From NCBI GenBank assembly GCA_019828595.1, contig JAHQRK010000007.1, forward strand, positions 1,922,001 through 1,986,000: DNA of 64,000 nucleotides, given 5' to 3'. How positions within the stretch are numbered: position 1 is the stretch's first letter; every line of letters begins with the position of its first letter. Shown here in pieces: positions 9,287-22,236 of this stretch. Made by a program: the position numbers and the translations under genes. This DNA comes from Aphanomyces cochlioides. Taxonomy: Eukaryota; Oomycota; Saprolegniomycetes; Saprolegniales; Verrucalvaceae. The notes below the pieces were generated by a model that searched no databases, was not told where the DNA came from, and saw only the letters and a program-made list of their open reading frames with translations.

Positions 9287-11987
9287 ATGGTGAATGGAGA
9301 TCTCGATGCACTCTTGGCAATGGACGGCGAGGCCCGAGGGGGCGCGGATCTACTCGGTAAGTATTGTTTGAAACTTGCTTTCATGGTTTGTTCTGTCTTT
9401 GTGTATAGATTCGACTTGGTTCGACACGATTTTGCCTCCAGAAGCGGTTGAATGTCCATTGCCTCCAGAACCCGAAGAAGAGCCAGATACGTTGGGTGCG
9501 CTTCTTGCCTATGCGTGTGATGTAGGATCGCTCGAAAATGTGCAAGCTCTACTTCGCCAAGGCGCTATCCCGTCGCGATCATTCCACAATGGGAAATCTG
9601 CCATTGAATGGGCAACTTTGAAGCAACATAAGGAAATTCTGGCATGCTTGAAGGAGCATATCCCCAACATTGACACTCAGCAGAACGAACAGCCAAAGAT
9701 GAAAAGGACAAAGTTGAAGCCACCCCCGCCGAACATGCAACCGCATAACACGATCGACTTGGTCGACGACGAACCAATGGAAGAAATGCGCAGGAGGAAA
9801 ATTCCCCCGCGTCAAGCACCTCCCACCACATTGTTGTCCACAACTTCGCGTACGTTCTCGACATCCTCTTCGTCAACTAGGCAACCACAAAGCAAGCGAC
9901 GTGATGTCCTCAGCCTTTATCACTATGAAAGACGACCACTGGACCCCCGCAGTAAATCTAAGCCTCGACATGACGAAGCCACGACAACTTCGAAATTGTC
10001 TGATGGCAGTCGCAGCAAATCCAATCCCCGAAAACCTAATCAGCCGTTGGAGTCGGACGATCTGGGGGGCAATTCTGTTCCCCCAGTTGACAATAATCCA
10101 TTTGTCGATATTCAAGACAAATCCAAACCACAACTACATGACGAGAAGAAAACCAGAGATATTCCGAGAGGACATGAAGAGTCTGTTCGACACGACAAAA
10201 GTGCTGCAAGAAGAACACGGGAGAAATCTCGATCAAGAAGTCGCTCGCCTCCTCGAAACCATCCATGGCATCCATCGATGGACATGATCATATTGTTCGT
10301 GGGAAATTTGAGCAAATCAGCGACCGACAATGAGGTGCGCGACCTCTTTAGCCAGTGTGGTGTTATCCAGTACTTGAATCGTGGGATATCTCATGCCCAT
10401 ATTACGTTTGCCAAGGTAGAAGAAGCCATTGATGCGCTTGGCTTGAACGACCATGTGTTTCATGGTCAACCTTTGCGCATTTCCGTGGGCGAACGGTCCA
10501 ACCGAAAGTTAGCTCGTGAAGTCAAGAAACGTCTACGTGAGAGAGTGGATAGCATGCCAGAACCATTGCCCAAACGAAAGAGAAGTCGATCACGATCTCC
10601 TGAGAAGTGGAAGCATGACAAATATGAAGAACGTGAGTCGAAGCGGCGACGTGATCGATCTTCAAGCCCAACTCGCTCAAAAAGTCATCACCGTGAGAGC
10701 CGCTCATCGAGAAGTCACTACCGCGACTCCGATTCCCGATCAAGTAGCCGCTACCGTGACTCTGAAAGTCGATCTTCAAGGAGCTATCGTCGCGATCGTT
10801 CTTCGAGTCGATATCGATCTCGAGAAGGTGACAAGAGCAGCTCACCATCAAGATCCAAAAGAAGCAGTAGATACGATTATTACGACCGAGATCGATCAGA
10901 ATACCGACGAAGAGACAAATACGAAGATCGAAAGCGGGATCGTTCGAAAAGCAGGAGCCGAAGAAGCGAAGACGAGCCATCGCGCTCGAGAAGTGTATTT
11001 CGTTCATCAAGTCGACATCACAGCAGAAGCAGTCGTCATGGCGTTGTGGATATCTGTACTCCGTCACCATCTCGGTCAAAGAGTCTAGCAAGATTTGAAT
11101 ATGAAACAACGACCAGAACAAGTGATAAGAGCCAAGACGCGACCCTCGAAGTTGAGAAACATCGATCACGGAGCCAATTTCACACAAGGGAAGAAGTCGC
11201 AAAGGAACGACATCAGTCGGCAGCACGAACTAGCCATTACAAAGCTCGCACTTTAGAAGAATCAGGCATAGCGATGGCTCAACGGAGTTTGAGCGTTGCT
11301 CGAGCCACACCAGTTGCTGATCCGAAGCAAAGAAGTCGAAGTGTTGCTCCTGTCGATAGGAGCAGACTGTCAAGTTCATTCAAAGGACGAAGCCAATCCA
11401 TCACACGCTCTACATATTACGGTCCTTCATCTAGCTCAGCATCAAATAGAGAGGCCAGGCAAAGAAGTACAAGCACTATGCGAGGCTCAGCACAATATGA
11501 AGATCCAAATCGACGAAGCCGTAGTCGAAGCATTGCGCCAGTTGAGACTACAAAGTCCTCGAATGTGTTCGGAGGAGTTCGAAGCCAGTCGACAGCCCGA
11601 GCTAGCCTTTTTGTCTCTGCAACCACATTTGGGTCGCACACAAATCGACTCAGTAAAAGCCTTTTCCGTGAATCAACCCAAGACGGCCCCCACCAAAGCA
11701 GCCGAAGCGTTGCTTCCACAGGAGGCAACAAACACACAAGTTCATCGGCGACATTGTATAAAGTATTCGTAAGCAACGTGTCAAAGCGAGCTACGAACGA
11801 AGCACTGTGTCGGATGTTTGGTATTTGTGGTAAGGTGGCTGGCTTCAAGCGAAATGTAGTCAACGGAGTGCCGCAGTCATTGGTCCAAGTCACGTTTGAG
11901 ACACAGAAAGCTGTCGACAAGGCACTCGCATTGGAAGGATTGGAGCTCTGCGGAAAAGCAATTCACGTTGAGCTATGGGAGGCTTGA
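9287..11987 (+). CDS. Ankyrin-repeat / RRM / RS-domain / RRM protein (SR-like RNA-binding)
   Basis: Exon 1 is 9287-9356 (MVNGDLDALLAMDGEARGGA) and exon 2 is 9409-11987, with a 52-nt intron; about 882 aa. Near the N-terminus is an ankyrin-like stretch (LLAYACDVGSLENVQALLRQ, then GKSAIEWATLKQHKEILACL). The middle carries an RRM (MIILFVGNLSKSATDNEVRD to QPLRISVGE). Then comes a long Arg/Ser-rich region with many SRS/RSRS/YRDS runs. A second RRM at the C-terminus runs from TLYKVFVSNVSKRATNEALC to CGKAIHVELWEA. This domain order suggests a nuclear splicing-related protein; fusing an ankyrin repeat to an SR protein is uncommon. It ends 76 bp from the convergent kelch gene. Confidence 0.85.
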
Positions 11988-12063
11988 TAATCACGACAAC
12001 ACGAAGAGACAAGGAGTCGAAATATTCGTCAAATTTCTGGTGTCTTTGTTCATGTTCCTACGT

Positions 12064-15000
12064 CTACGTTGAGCATTGAGGATCTGTTGATCCAAATGGG
12101 CACTGCTGGCACATTTGAGAGCCCGGCAATGATGTCCAGGAACCCTAAGGGCAGTGAACATGCATATCAATCAAGGTGATTCAATACAATGGGACAAGCT
12201 GAGCACGTAGCTGAACCAGCCTGTGCAATGGTGTTCTTTTCGCATGATGTGCACGGAAAAGCTCCCTAACAGACTTGAATTTCCATGGTGAAACACTGCA
12301 CCTGTTGTGAAATTGTTCCTGCTGAGCATGGAATACAGTGGTCACGTCGGTAGTTGGACGTGTATCCAGCAGGACATTGCATGCAAATGCTAGCGCTAAA
12401 GAAATCCTCAAGTGTGCTATTCAACAAGGATGTACGTACCCTGAAGCATTGGCAAACGTTCCTGGTAAACACAAGCTACAGATCGACGTGTTCCCCGGAG
12501 CAAACGAGCCAGCGGAGCACAAAGTCCTGACAGTGTGTCAACGACTCATTAGTTGAAACTTGGACTTACTGCTTGCCTTGGAGGCACTTGAAGCCTGGTG
12601 GACATGGACGACATGCTATCGCATCATTCGTAAACGTGCCTTTGGGGCAAGGAGATGCCAATCCTCCAGAACATGTCCATCCTACAATGCAGCTCAAAAT
12701 CCACTAAAGCAATAAACATCATGCCTGTAAGGCAAGGCTGGCAGGAGGCAAATGCCCCAAAGGAATATGTTTGCTGAGTACAAGCCGTTTGAATGCCTCC
12801 TCCGCATGCAAACCCAGCAGGACAACGTTGGCAATTTCCATTCCGCACGAAAAAGCCTGGACCACACCTGTGGAAAGGCTCAACAGGGAAATAGCACCAG
12901 TCCACCCACCGACAGGCAAACGATGGCTCCGTATACATTCCAAGATTTGCGATTTGTACAAGGTTGGACGCATTAACAACAATCTGTAGGGACGTAGTCG
13001 TCTGAGTGAGGATAACCCGGGAATACAAGAATTGCCAGTCAAGCGAGCTACGACGAATTCAACTTGCTCAACTGGATTGGACCATTGGCTCACCTAGTGG
13101 CGGTTGAGATAGGAATAGAGGTTCGCAATATGGATCCGCTCCCTTGGGATACTAATTCAATCGATGGCCTACGAATGACATGAAGGGAAATTCTTCGTTG
13201 CAAAGTACAGTTTTATCATGGTCGAAAAGTTGATATATCCTCGAATGACAATCGGTGTATTGGGCTGCAAATAGACGGGGAAGGCTTGGGCATAGCTGGA
13301 GTTTGCTGTCGCTTGGATCATGAAGCCTTGTGCCATTTGAGAAAGCGCAGTCAAATTGCTCTGAGTTGCACCAGCTAGCGCTGTCCATTGGGTTCTCAAG
13401 TCAAAGGTGGTTTGAAACGGAGGGATCCAGCCACCCAAGTACGGTCGCATTATGATTGCAGTTGGGAGATTGATGCATGAGCGCATAAATGTTGAAATAA
13501 AAATCTGAAAAACGCCATATCCCAAAACATTGGCCACGGCAAGAGTTTGCACAGAGTCAGTTGTGAGCGACTTCCGAAAAGATAATGTCAATGAGGGGAA
13601 TGTCAACGATGCCATTTGAATCAAGTTGGATGGATTCGTAACCAAATAAATCGACGACTGGAGAGTTGTCAGTTAATCATCGACGAATTTACTTACACTT
13701 GGTGGTGCCTGTAGCAATTGAAAAGGCCCCGTTACAAATGATCTAAACGAAAATTAAACAAGCAACGAAGGGTTTATCTACTGCATGTTGCAGCCCATTG
13801 CGGTGCCAAACCCCAATGCTGAAATCAACTGCGATATTATTGGCACATTGGGAGTTGGAACTAAAAAGTATGGCAACACGTTTGCAATCCAGCAGCCCTA
13901 GACAAGAAAGTTTTTAAGCAAGCCCAAGACACAGGGCTTGACTTGTTCCATGGTATAGACGTTGGTGTCAGCTGCAAGTGAAGTGGCAGATGTCACAATA
14001 ATAATGGTCCGAAGAGCGCCAGGTGTCCACGGAAGGCTTTGAAGAAATGTTGAGTTCAAAAATGTACCGCTGAATGGCGTGGATGGAAAACTTGTAATCG
14101 CTAACGCAAATGGGTAATGCATCACCGGTAGTAAACTTACTTTGTAAACTTGCCAGGAGCCCAGTTGCGTCATTTCCGAATGGTGCAGCAGCTCTCGTAT
14201 TGTAGCTGAACAACCACGTGCGTGGAAGAGCAGCCATTTGTGCCTACTGTCATTTAAATTCTCAATTCAAGATGGGGTTTACTTGTGTCGAAGAAATCAT
14301 AGCTGGTACGAGCGGAATCACCCAAGGATCCAAGTTTGAGTCAAAGTAGAAGTAAGTGTTCACGGTAGAAATACCATTTGGAGGCAATGTCATCGATGCT
14401 ACAGAATTGGCCGTGTTGGATATTGCCACTGAGATATTGTAGCCCGTTGAAGTTGCCAACACCTACAGAAATATGTCATGAAAACGTTGTAATCCAAGAA
14501 ATATTGACTTGGTTCACGCTTGCTGTCGAAATAGTCGTCGCTTGGACAAGCAAAGTCACAATTGCTCCATCAATCGACGTCACGTTCGATGGCTGTAGGA
14601 GTGGGAATGGGTCAGTGAGAGCAAGAACGATGGATACGCATCCTTGACTGACAGTTCGAACCGGTACGGAGATGTTCTTTGCCATTTCTTGGTCCTGAAA
14701 TATTACTGAGGTTGACCATCCTGCAGGCAGTCCTCCGTTGGAAACTGTGGCATTCCCTCCAGATGCCAAAGACACAACAACGCTCAGTAAACCCTACAGA
14801 GATCTCATGAAGACTCTTGACACAAATGCAATTGTACTCTAGCGCCTGCTTCGCGTTGTAGCGTAACATTGTTGGTCACGTTGTCAAAAAAGACGGTTTG
14901 GTTTGGTGTAGCAAAGTACACAATGCCCCTTGTCGCGGTAGAATTCAAAATCAAGGGTGTTTCGCAGGTGTAGCCAGAATATGTCGAGTTGCAAATACAC

Positions 15001-18000
15001 CCGCCGTAGGTGCAATTGCCCTGGTTTGAGCAAATAGCTCCGTTGCGGCCGATTGGACATGGACTTGAGCAAGACAAGCATGAGCTCCATTGATTTGACG
15101 AATAACTGTTTGCAGCACACGTTTGACATGAAGTCGCACCTACGATACGTATGATTGACAATTGGGGCGTTGGTACGATACCCGTGGAAGGATTAGCTTG
15201 CATTGCAGGGCATGGAAGACAAACCGGGCTTTGAGCCTCCGCCAAGGTTGATGTGTACGAACTAGAAGGGCACAATGCACATCCAGATGTGTTTTGGAAT
15301 CGGTGAGAACCAGGAGGACACGGAGAACACAATCCAGCAGTGCTATTGAATTGGGTCCCTACTGCGCAAGCTAGGCATGCTGCTGATGAGGATGCATTTG
15401 ATGTGTTTGTGTAGTAATTGGCAGGGCAAGAGGTACATTGAGAAGTTCCTAGAGGAAGATGTAACTGTGTGGAAAGCTCAAACGATTGTACCAGATTGGT
15501 TGGAAAAAGTTCCCGAGGGACAATTCCAGCATAGGCTTTTGTTCGTTGCTGATGTAAATGTGCCTGGTGGACACATTATGCAGGTCGTGCGACTCACGCT
15601 TCCAATGATAGACGAGGACGTGCCATCAGGACAGACTGCACAATTGGATTGCCCGAGGCTCTCAGTGTAAGTACCGGCGGGGCATGGCTTGCAATTTGCA
15701 AAGGCAGCTCTAAAGGCAGACGCTTGAAAAGTATATTTTGATGCAAGCAGTACTGGAATTGATTGCTGTACGTTCCAGCTGGGCACCCTGTGCACTGCCC
15801 CGCTGAGATATTGCTGTACATTCCTAATGGACATGCCAAGCAAGCCGACATGGCCGTGAAAGGAGCGTACGTCCCCGCAGAGCAGTTCGAGCAAGCACTC
15901 GAGCTGCCTTGACTGAATGTTCCAATGGGACATTGAGAGCAAGTACTCGCATTGGCAGCTAGGAAGACTTCAGACAATAAGACTATTCCATATCACCTGA
16001 AAATGTGCCAGGAGCGCATGGCAAACAGGATGTTGCTTGCGGCGTATTGGAAAATGTGCCTGCAAACATGCAATTTAAAGATGGTGAAGCGACAATGAGC
16101 TTGCCTGATGGACAACTTTGGCAAGCAGCAAAAGATGTCGCTCGTGTAGCTGTCGAATACATTCCAGGAGGACACTGCAGGCAAGACGATAATGCAGGAG
16201 CTCCTGATACAGAGCTATAAGTCCCCATGGGGCAGTCCACACACTGAGATGATCCAGCGAGGGAATATGTTCCTTGAAAACGAATTCGTAAATCGCCAAG
16301 AGGTTACCAGAGTTACCAGGTGGACATATTGAGCACTTCGACGCACCAGATAATGCGAAATATCCTGGTGAACATGGCTGGCATGTCATCTACCGCAGAG
16401 TATCATGGAAAGCCATGACTTTGTACTATACTTGTCCAGTTGCATTGCAAAAGAATTGAACAAATCCGGAAGCGCATTGACTTGAGGTATAGCCACACTG
16501 GGTAGACGTTGCGTCGAGCAACTCATAACTGCGCTCTGTTAAGGCGAGAGATAAAGCGACACTGACCGACTGATGCCGCCCAAGATGACCAGCACGCGCT
16601 GAGCTGTATACGTCATGGAATGGAACCTGTATACAGTGAGTCATTCAACAGACAAGTGGGATGCCTAACCGGCGAGGAGAATTGATATTACTTCCACCAA
16701 CGACTAGCGATTGTTGAATCCATCGCTGCAAGCTCAGATTGTATTCCCAAGCATCGCTAAGATAGTCCGTTGGGAATCTACCATCAACTTTCAGTTAAGC
16801 AGCGCAAATTAAACGTCCATGACTTACCTGTACGAGCCGCCAAAGATGAGGAATCTGTCTGGAAACGTTGGTATTGTTGAGTGTCCAAAGCGTGGATACG
16901 GCGAAGTGCCCAAAACAACCAGTTGCGTCCAGACAAACCGCTGCTGTTCAATTGACAGTGTTGATGCAAGATCCTTCGAAGAAGAATGATGTCTAGCTCA
17001 AGTCGTTTGCGACCTTACCTGTGGGCAAAGCGACCACATTTCATCTAAGATGGAATTGTCCATGGTTGATTGTCCGCCGTAGAGAATAAGACACGATTGG
17101 GATGTTCCGCCAGGGGGATTTAATGCCATGGTATGATACGAACGAGGTGTTGGAGAGCCGCTCGTATTTGCCAGAAGCACGCTTTGCCACGTTACAATCG
17201 GCTGCGATGTTTGGCATGCCATGGAGCCTGATGGTTTGGATATGATCTTGAAATATGTGTCATTTGTGTCCTGGAGGAATCATATAGCGATTGCTTGCGA
17301 AGAAAAGTTGACCAACCTGGTACGTTGTGCCCAACGTTCCGCCAAAGACAACCGCAAGCATAGCAGTAGCATTGGTAGCATATAGAGTGGCTGAATGACC
17401 TTTTCGACCCGGTGGGAAAGAACTCCCCGTCGTGGTCATGACTTGATCCCCTAGATATCGACTAAACATCATCAATGTTCTGCAACTCACATTTTCCAGA
17501 CGTTCCTCCAGGGGCTAAACATAATCTAATCTTCAGCTTGATATCTTGCCCTGACAATCGGCGAAGTACCTCCACATATCGCCCATGAAGTCTGTGTTTT
17601 GACCGCCATAGATAACGATCGCATTATCCCAGACGACTGCCGTGTGCTCTGAGCGCGTTCCAGGTTGAAAATTCGGAGCCTATCCACACTAAGCGACACA
17701 ATTAAAATCTCAAAAACCAATTGTGGCGCTGCGTAGCCGATACTCAGCGTGGGAATCAATACAGATGATGCAGCGACGGGGTCATAAAGCATTACTGTGT
17801 TTGTTGTCACGGGTTGGGCCGTGCTGAAGGCATATCCCCCGATCATCACAACCCAAGGGGATAAGTATGAGGCGGTGTGAGACACATGAGCTGTATTTGC
17901 TCTATAGAAAGGGAAGAGTCGGGAAAAGCGATGATAACAGAATCGGGTACGTGACTTGAATCGAGTTGCAGTTCTGAAGAACGCTCTGAAGCGGCACGTA

Positions 18001-18122
18001 CGTCGTACACAGGTCCACAGCCGTCACATCTACGAAATAAGATTAGTCTTGAGGGCTTGGAGGGCGATGGGCATACAGGCAATGACGAGAGCAGCGAGGA
18101 ATTGCGCTAGTTGTTGGCGCAT
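12064..18122 (-). CDS. Large secreted kelch / GCC2-GCC3 cysteine-rich repeat protein, many short introns
   Basis: The start at 18122 encodes a signal peptide (MRQQLAQFLAALVIAYVTAV after removing a short intron). From about 17885 to 16700 there are kelch-type segments (WVVMIGGYAFSTAQPVTTN, LILYGGQSTMDNSILDEMW, VVFGGTLGTTYQ). From 16390 to about 15330 come many CPPGTYS/CPAGTYT units (ephrin-receptor/TNFR-like GCC2_GCC3). An EGF-like segment follows (CSNQGNCTYGGCICNSTYSG). About 1.7 kb encodes an N-glycosylation-rich, Cys-poor section. More GCC units follow to the end, MCQQCPFGSTDPQCST, with TAG at 12064-12066. I see no membrane anchor at the C-terminus. I did not fix every exon; boundaries are approximate except at the two ends. 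Probably an extracellular or cell-surface protein. Confidence 0.78.
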
Positions 18123-18218
18123 TCAATGTCCTTTCACGGTTTGAATTCTTTATACTTGATTTTTGTATACTTCTGTAAAACTAAGACTGCCAGAAATCCA
18201 TTTCATTGGATAATTAGC

Positions 18219-20960
18219 ATGGCAAGGTCGAGATCGGCATCACCGCAGCGTCGACGGAGACGAAGTCGAAGCCGTTCAAGAGAGAGACGCGACGAATTTG
18301 GCCGAGAAAGAAAACAGACAAAGACTAGGCAAGAACGCGCTGAATTGCGTGAAAGCGCACCAGCAACAGATGCTGCGAATGAAGCTTTTCAGGCCCAAAG
18401 AAATAACCTTCCCGTGGGGCAGTTCAAGCAGCAGATTCTCGACGAGATTGCCCGCAACCAGGTAATGGATTGCCTCACACTATGAGTGATAGTTGTTGGG
18501 TAGACGATCGTATGTATAGGAGAAACAGGATCGGGTAAAACGACTCAAATCCCGCAATTTCTGCTGGAAGCTGGATATGCCAGCAATGGCAAAAGGATTG
18601 GCGTCACACAACCTAGGCGTGTAGCGACAATAGCCGTCGCAAAACGTGTTGGAGAAGAATTGGCTTCAAATGGTCTGTCACCCTTGGTAGGTTTCCACTC
18701 ATGAAGGATCTTATCCTGGGATATTTAGGCAGTCGGCTCTACAGTCCGGTTTGAAGACAACACGACGCCCAGCACTCAAATAAAGTTTATGACGGACGGC
18801 ATTCTCGTTCGGGAATGCCTGTTGGATCCAACACTATCGGCGTATTCGATTATCATGCTCGATGAAGCGCATGAGCGAAGCATCAACACGGATATTCTCT
18901 TTGGCTTGCTGAAAGCCATGCTCAAGCAACGTCCAGACCTGAAGCTCATCATTACGTCTGCTACTTTGGACTCGAACAAATTTTCCGCCTTTTTCGACAA
19001 TTGCCCAGTGTTTAAAGTCCCAGGGCGCTCGTTTCCCGTCGACATTTACCACTCCAAGCAGCATCAAATCATGGGTAAATCCGGTCCAGTGTCGACGTAT
19101 ATCCAAGCTGCCGTCGACACGACGCTTCAAATCCACATGCAAGAGCCTGAAGGCACTCAAATTATCTCCATTCTTGACTAACTTGTGAGTCCTCTAGGGC
19201 ACATCTTGGTCTTCTTGACGGGGCAAAAGGAAATCGAAGAAGCGTGCGAGATGTTGCGCAAGCGGCTTGACCGATTGGCGCATGACGAACCTATGAAGCC
19301 CATCGATATCCTGCCGCTCTACGCCGCGCTGTCAAATGACAAGCAGCGACGCATCTTTAATCCATCAGCCCATGCTCGTAAAGTCATCGTGTGCACGAAT
19401 ATTGCCGAGACATCGTTGACTGTCGATGGCATCAAATACGTCGTCGATGCGGGCTTTGCCAAGGAAAAAGTAAAACCCTTCGTCTTTCCAACGCTTGACG
19501 CCGTTTGTTCTTAGGTGTACAATCCAGCGCGAGGCATGGAGTCCCTCGTGATTGTTCCCATCTCGCAGGTCAGCTCAGGCAGCTTTGGCCTTTATGTTGA
19601 ACTATGTTTGTGGCTGTAGGTATCAGCGCAGCAACGAGCTGGTCGAGCGGGTCGTACTGGAGCTGGGAAATGCTATCGGCTCTACTCCAAGCAGTCGTAC
19701 GCGTCCATGTTTAAAGAAACGATTCCAGAAATCCAACGATCCAACCTTGCCAACACGATCTTGTACTTGAAAGCACTCGGTATCAACGATGTCTTGGGCT
19801 TCAGCTTCTTGGATCCCCCGCAAGAGGATTCGATGCTTGATGCGTTACTGCAGCTTTACAACCTCGGTAAGTTATTTCCATGATTGAAGCAAGGAATGGA
19901 TTTGCAATTCTAGGAGCGTTGGACGATGCTGGAAATGTCACGGCGACAGGCAAAGCCATGGCTCAGTTTCCACTAGAACCTCGCTTGGCACGGTACGCAT
20001 GGCTTGTCCCTCCATGTTTATCTAAAGAATTGACTTAGAGTCTTGATTGAAGCCATTCGATTAGACTGCAGTGAAGGACTCTCAACGATTGTCGCTATGC
20101 TCTCTGTGGAGAATATCTTTGTGCCGCATCAAGACAAGCATGCCAGCTCCCCATTGCTCCAAGAGTATTACGACCCCAAAGGCGATCATCTGATGTATCT
20201 CCGACGTAAGTATGACTCTCTCGAGCGACTTTAAAGTGTTGGAGGTAGTGTTTCAAGCATGGGAAGATGCTAGAGACCGTCTTGCATGGTGCCAAGACCA
20301 TGGAGTTCACATGCGGGCTTTCAGAACTGCCGCTAATGTCCAGTCGCAAATTCGAGATCTTGCTAACAAAGTCAACGTTGCACGTACAGAGAGTGCCAAG
20401 GAAACACCGCGACTGGATCGAATACGTCAAGCCGGTAAGTCCTTGTCGTGATCCTAATGATGAAGCTCCAGCAGTCTGCGCTGGTTTCTTTCAGCATGCG
20501 GCACAAAAAACCATGATGCAACCAGTTTACCGAGTCGTGATCAGCTCGGGAGATGCCAAGGAAGTTCAGCTCGTCCATTGTCATCCTTCAAGCGTCTTCT
20601 CGGAGCTTCAACCACCTCAAATTTGCATTTACCATGAGCTAGTCTACACGAGCAAAGGTATGGAGAAACCAACGTCAATTACAAAAGTTATGGGGAATCC
20701 TAGCCTTTATGCGCCACGTATTAGAAGTAGATGCAACTTGGCTGAAGTTGTACGAGCCCAAGAAAGCCATGTCATTATCGGAGTGCTATGCGTTGACCGA
20801 TCGTCCGGTGCCTCAAGCAGCTCAATCGACAATAACCACAGATTCTTCGACTTTGTGTTTTTCAAACACAAAGTCAAAACGAGCGGCTGACAAGACGAGC
20901 AACGATGCCATCGCAGCAGCTAAGGCACGATATCTCCAGCGTAAACAAGCCCAATCCTAA
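18219..20960 (+). CDS. DEAH-box RNA helicase, DHX40-like, with RS-rich N-terminus
   Basis: Eleven exons: 18219-18461, 18504-18686, 18729-19152, 19198-19469, 19515-19568, 19620-19866, 19914-19992, 20039-20205, 20237-20434, 20475-20657, 20704-20960. The N-terminus is Arg/Ser-rich ([20 protein letters not shown]). Helicase motifs are GETGSGKT (I), TQPRRVA (Ia), LDEAHER (II), TSATLD (III), VFLTGQ (IV), [13 protein letters not shown] (V) and [11 protein letters not shown] (VI). HA2/OB-type domains follow ([36 protein letters not shown]). The ending [14 protein letters not shown] resembles the DHX40 C-terminus (ARFLERKQQ), which favours DHX40 over Prp22/Prp43. Intron 3 (19153-19197) starts with GC rather than GT. 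It is an ATP-driven RNA helicase, presumably nuclear. Confidence 0.88.
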
Positions 20961-20980
20961 AACAGAGCCACTCACGGTCG

Positions 20981-21220
20981 TCACTTCTTGACATAAATTT
21001 TCTGTGTCATGAGTTTCCACGCAGGTTGGCCTTTGTACAGAAAAGGTCTTGCAAACACAGAGTCACACGTCGGACAGACGCCCATTTCGTTCACGTACGA
21101 CTTCAGAATCCTTTCTGGTATTAGCTTGACGAGTGCTGACGTGCCGCTGCCTCGCTTTCCATATTCAACGAGTGGCGTCTTACAGGCGCCGCAGAAGACA
21201 CTCCATCGTCGATAGAGCAT
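20981..21220 (-). CDS. Small CxxC zinc-ribbon-like protein of unknown function
   Basis: A 79-codon ORF from ATG 21220, convergent with the helicase and only about 20 bp from its stop. It contains two CxxC pairs (CGACKTP and CPTCDSVF) about 39 residues apart, a pattern suited to binding one zinc ion. The rest is basic (RRWSVF, RILKSYV, IYVKK end). The balanced composition and paired cysteines make chance unlikely. I do not recognise the family. It is divergent from eS26, with about 200 bp between the two starts. Confidence 0.6.
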   Translation of the reverse strand: MLYRRWSVFCGACKTPLVEYGKRGSGTSALVKLIPERILKSYVNEMGVCPTCDSVFARPFLYKGQPAWKLMTQKIYVKK

Positions 21221-21300
21221 GATGTCAACTGTAAAGTTTCATTGGATTAAAAATAAAAAAAAACGACGAATTAGATTTTTTAATTAATTTGAGATATTTG

Positions 21301-21334
21301 ATTGGCTGAATTTTTCAATTTAATTTTAGCCAAT
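21301..21334 (+). promoter_or_regulatory. Inverted pair of CCAAT-type boxes upstream of eS26
   Basis: ATTGGCT (21301-21307) and AGCCAAT (21328-21334) face each other in AT-rich DNA, about 90-125 bp upstream of the eS26 start codon. Position and repetition suggest a promoter element. It lies in the intergenic spacer shared with the divergent CxxC gene. Confidence 0.45.
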
Positions 21335-21425
21335 TGTTTTAAAATACTTTCGCCACCAATGAATGGCAGGGGTAGGGCTCATTTTCAATGGTTCCCACGG
21401 TCATTTTACGAGAAAAGCTGTAAAG

Positions 21426-21800
21426 ATGACTGTCAAGCGACGCAACCACGGACGCAACAAGAAGAACCGCGGCCACGTCAAGCGCGTGCACTGTGTGTCG
21501 ACCGCCAAGTTGATCCCTAAGGATAAGGCGATCAAGCGCTTCACCGTCCGGTACGTGTGTTAGTTTTTTGGGACTTGATAGGTTGAATGGGCGTGTTTTA
21601 TTAGCAACATCGTTGATGCCTCGGCCATGCGTGACTTGAAGGAAGCTTCCGTGTACGAAACGTACGCTTTGCCCAAGATCTATATCAAGAACTACTACTG
21701 CATTGAAGCCGCCATCCATCAACGTATTGTGCGTGTGCGATCGACTGAAGGTCGTCGCAACCGTGACCCTCCTGCCCGCATTCGTCCCAAGAAGTTGTAA
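21426..21800 (+). CDS. RPS26: 40S ribosomal protein eS26
   Basis: Two exons, 21426-21550 and 21605-21800 (intron 54 nt), about 106 aa, which is the usual length. The sequence begins [20 protein letters not shown] and contains [20 protein letters not shown] and [11 protein letters not shown]. It ends in the basic IRPKKL tail. The conserved CxxC partner in most eS26 proteins is altered here (only VHCVS is seen in that stretch). It is a component of the small ribosomal subunit near the mRNA exit channel. Confidence 0.95.
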
Positions 21801-22236
21801 ATGCAGCATGTTCTCTATCCTGACGTGCCCTGCGTTCTTGTCTCGACGGTTTGTTGATGCCATCGCATCACCTTAACACAAATCGAAAGGCTTTTCTCAA
21901 TACAGTTAGTCCAGTTTTTGATCCTCCGTCTCGATTCCCCCATGGACAATACAGGTGCAGGAGCAACCACCAGAGCCCACTCCACAGGTCTAGCTAGCTA
22001 ATCTCTAGGTCTTCCAGCTCTCAACAGTTCTATAGACTTCAAATTTGTCTCTTCGAGTACACAGAGATTCCCGCCATGACCTTTTAGTCTCCAGGGTCAG
22101 ATCCATCCTGAAAAAAAACTTATCTTGTTTCTTAGTCACATATATGAAATTTATTTTTAATTCTTTTTTTGGGACTTATTTGTATGGATATAGTGAAAAA
22201 ATATTTTTCTTTATTTCAATATTCAAGCGGCACACC

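Noticed and set aside
10516..11226. 190-codon + and 234-codon - frames in the RS region
   Set aside because: Alternative frames of the low-complexity Arg/Ser codons of the SR-like gene.
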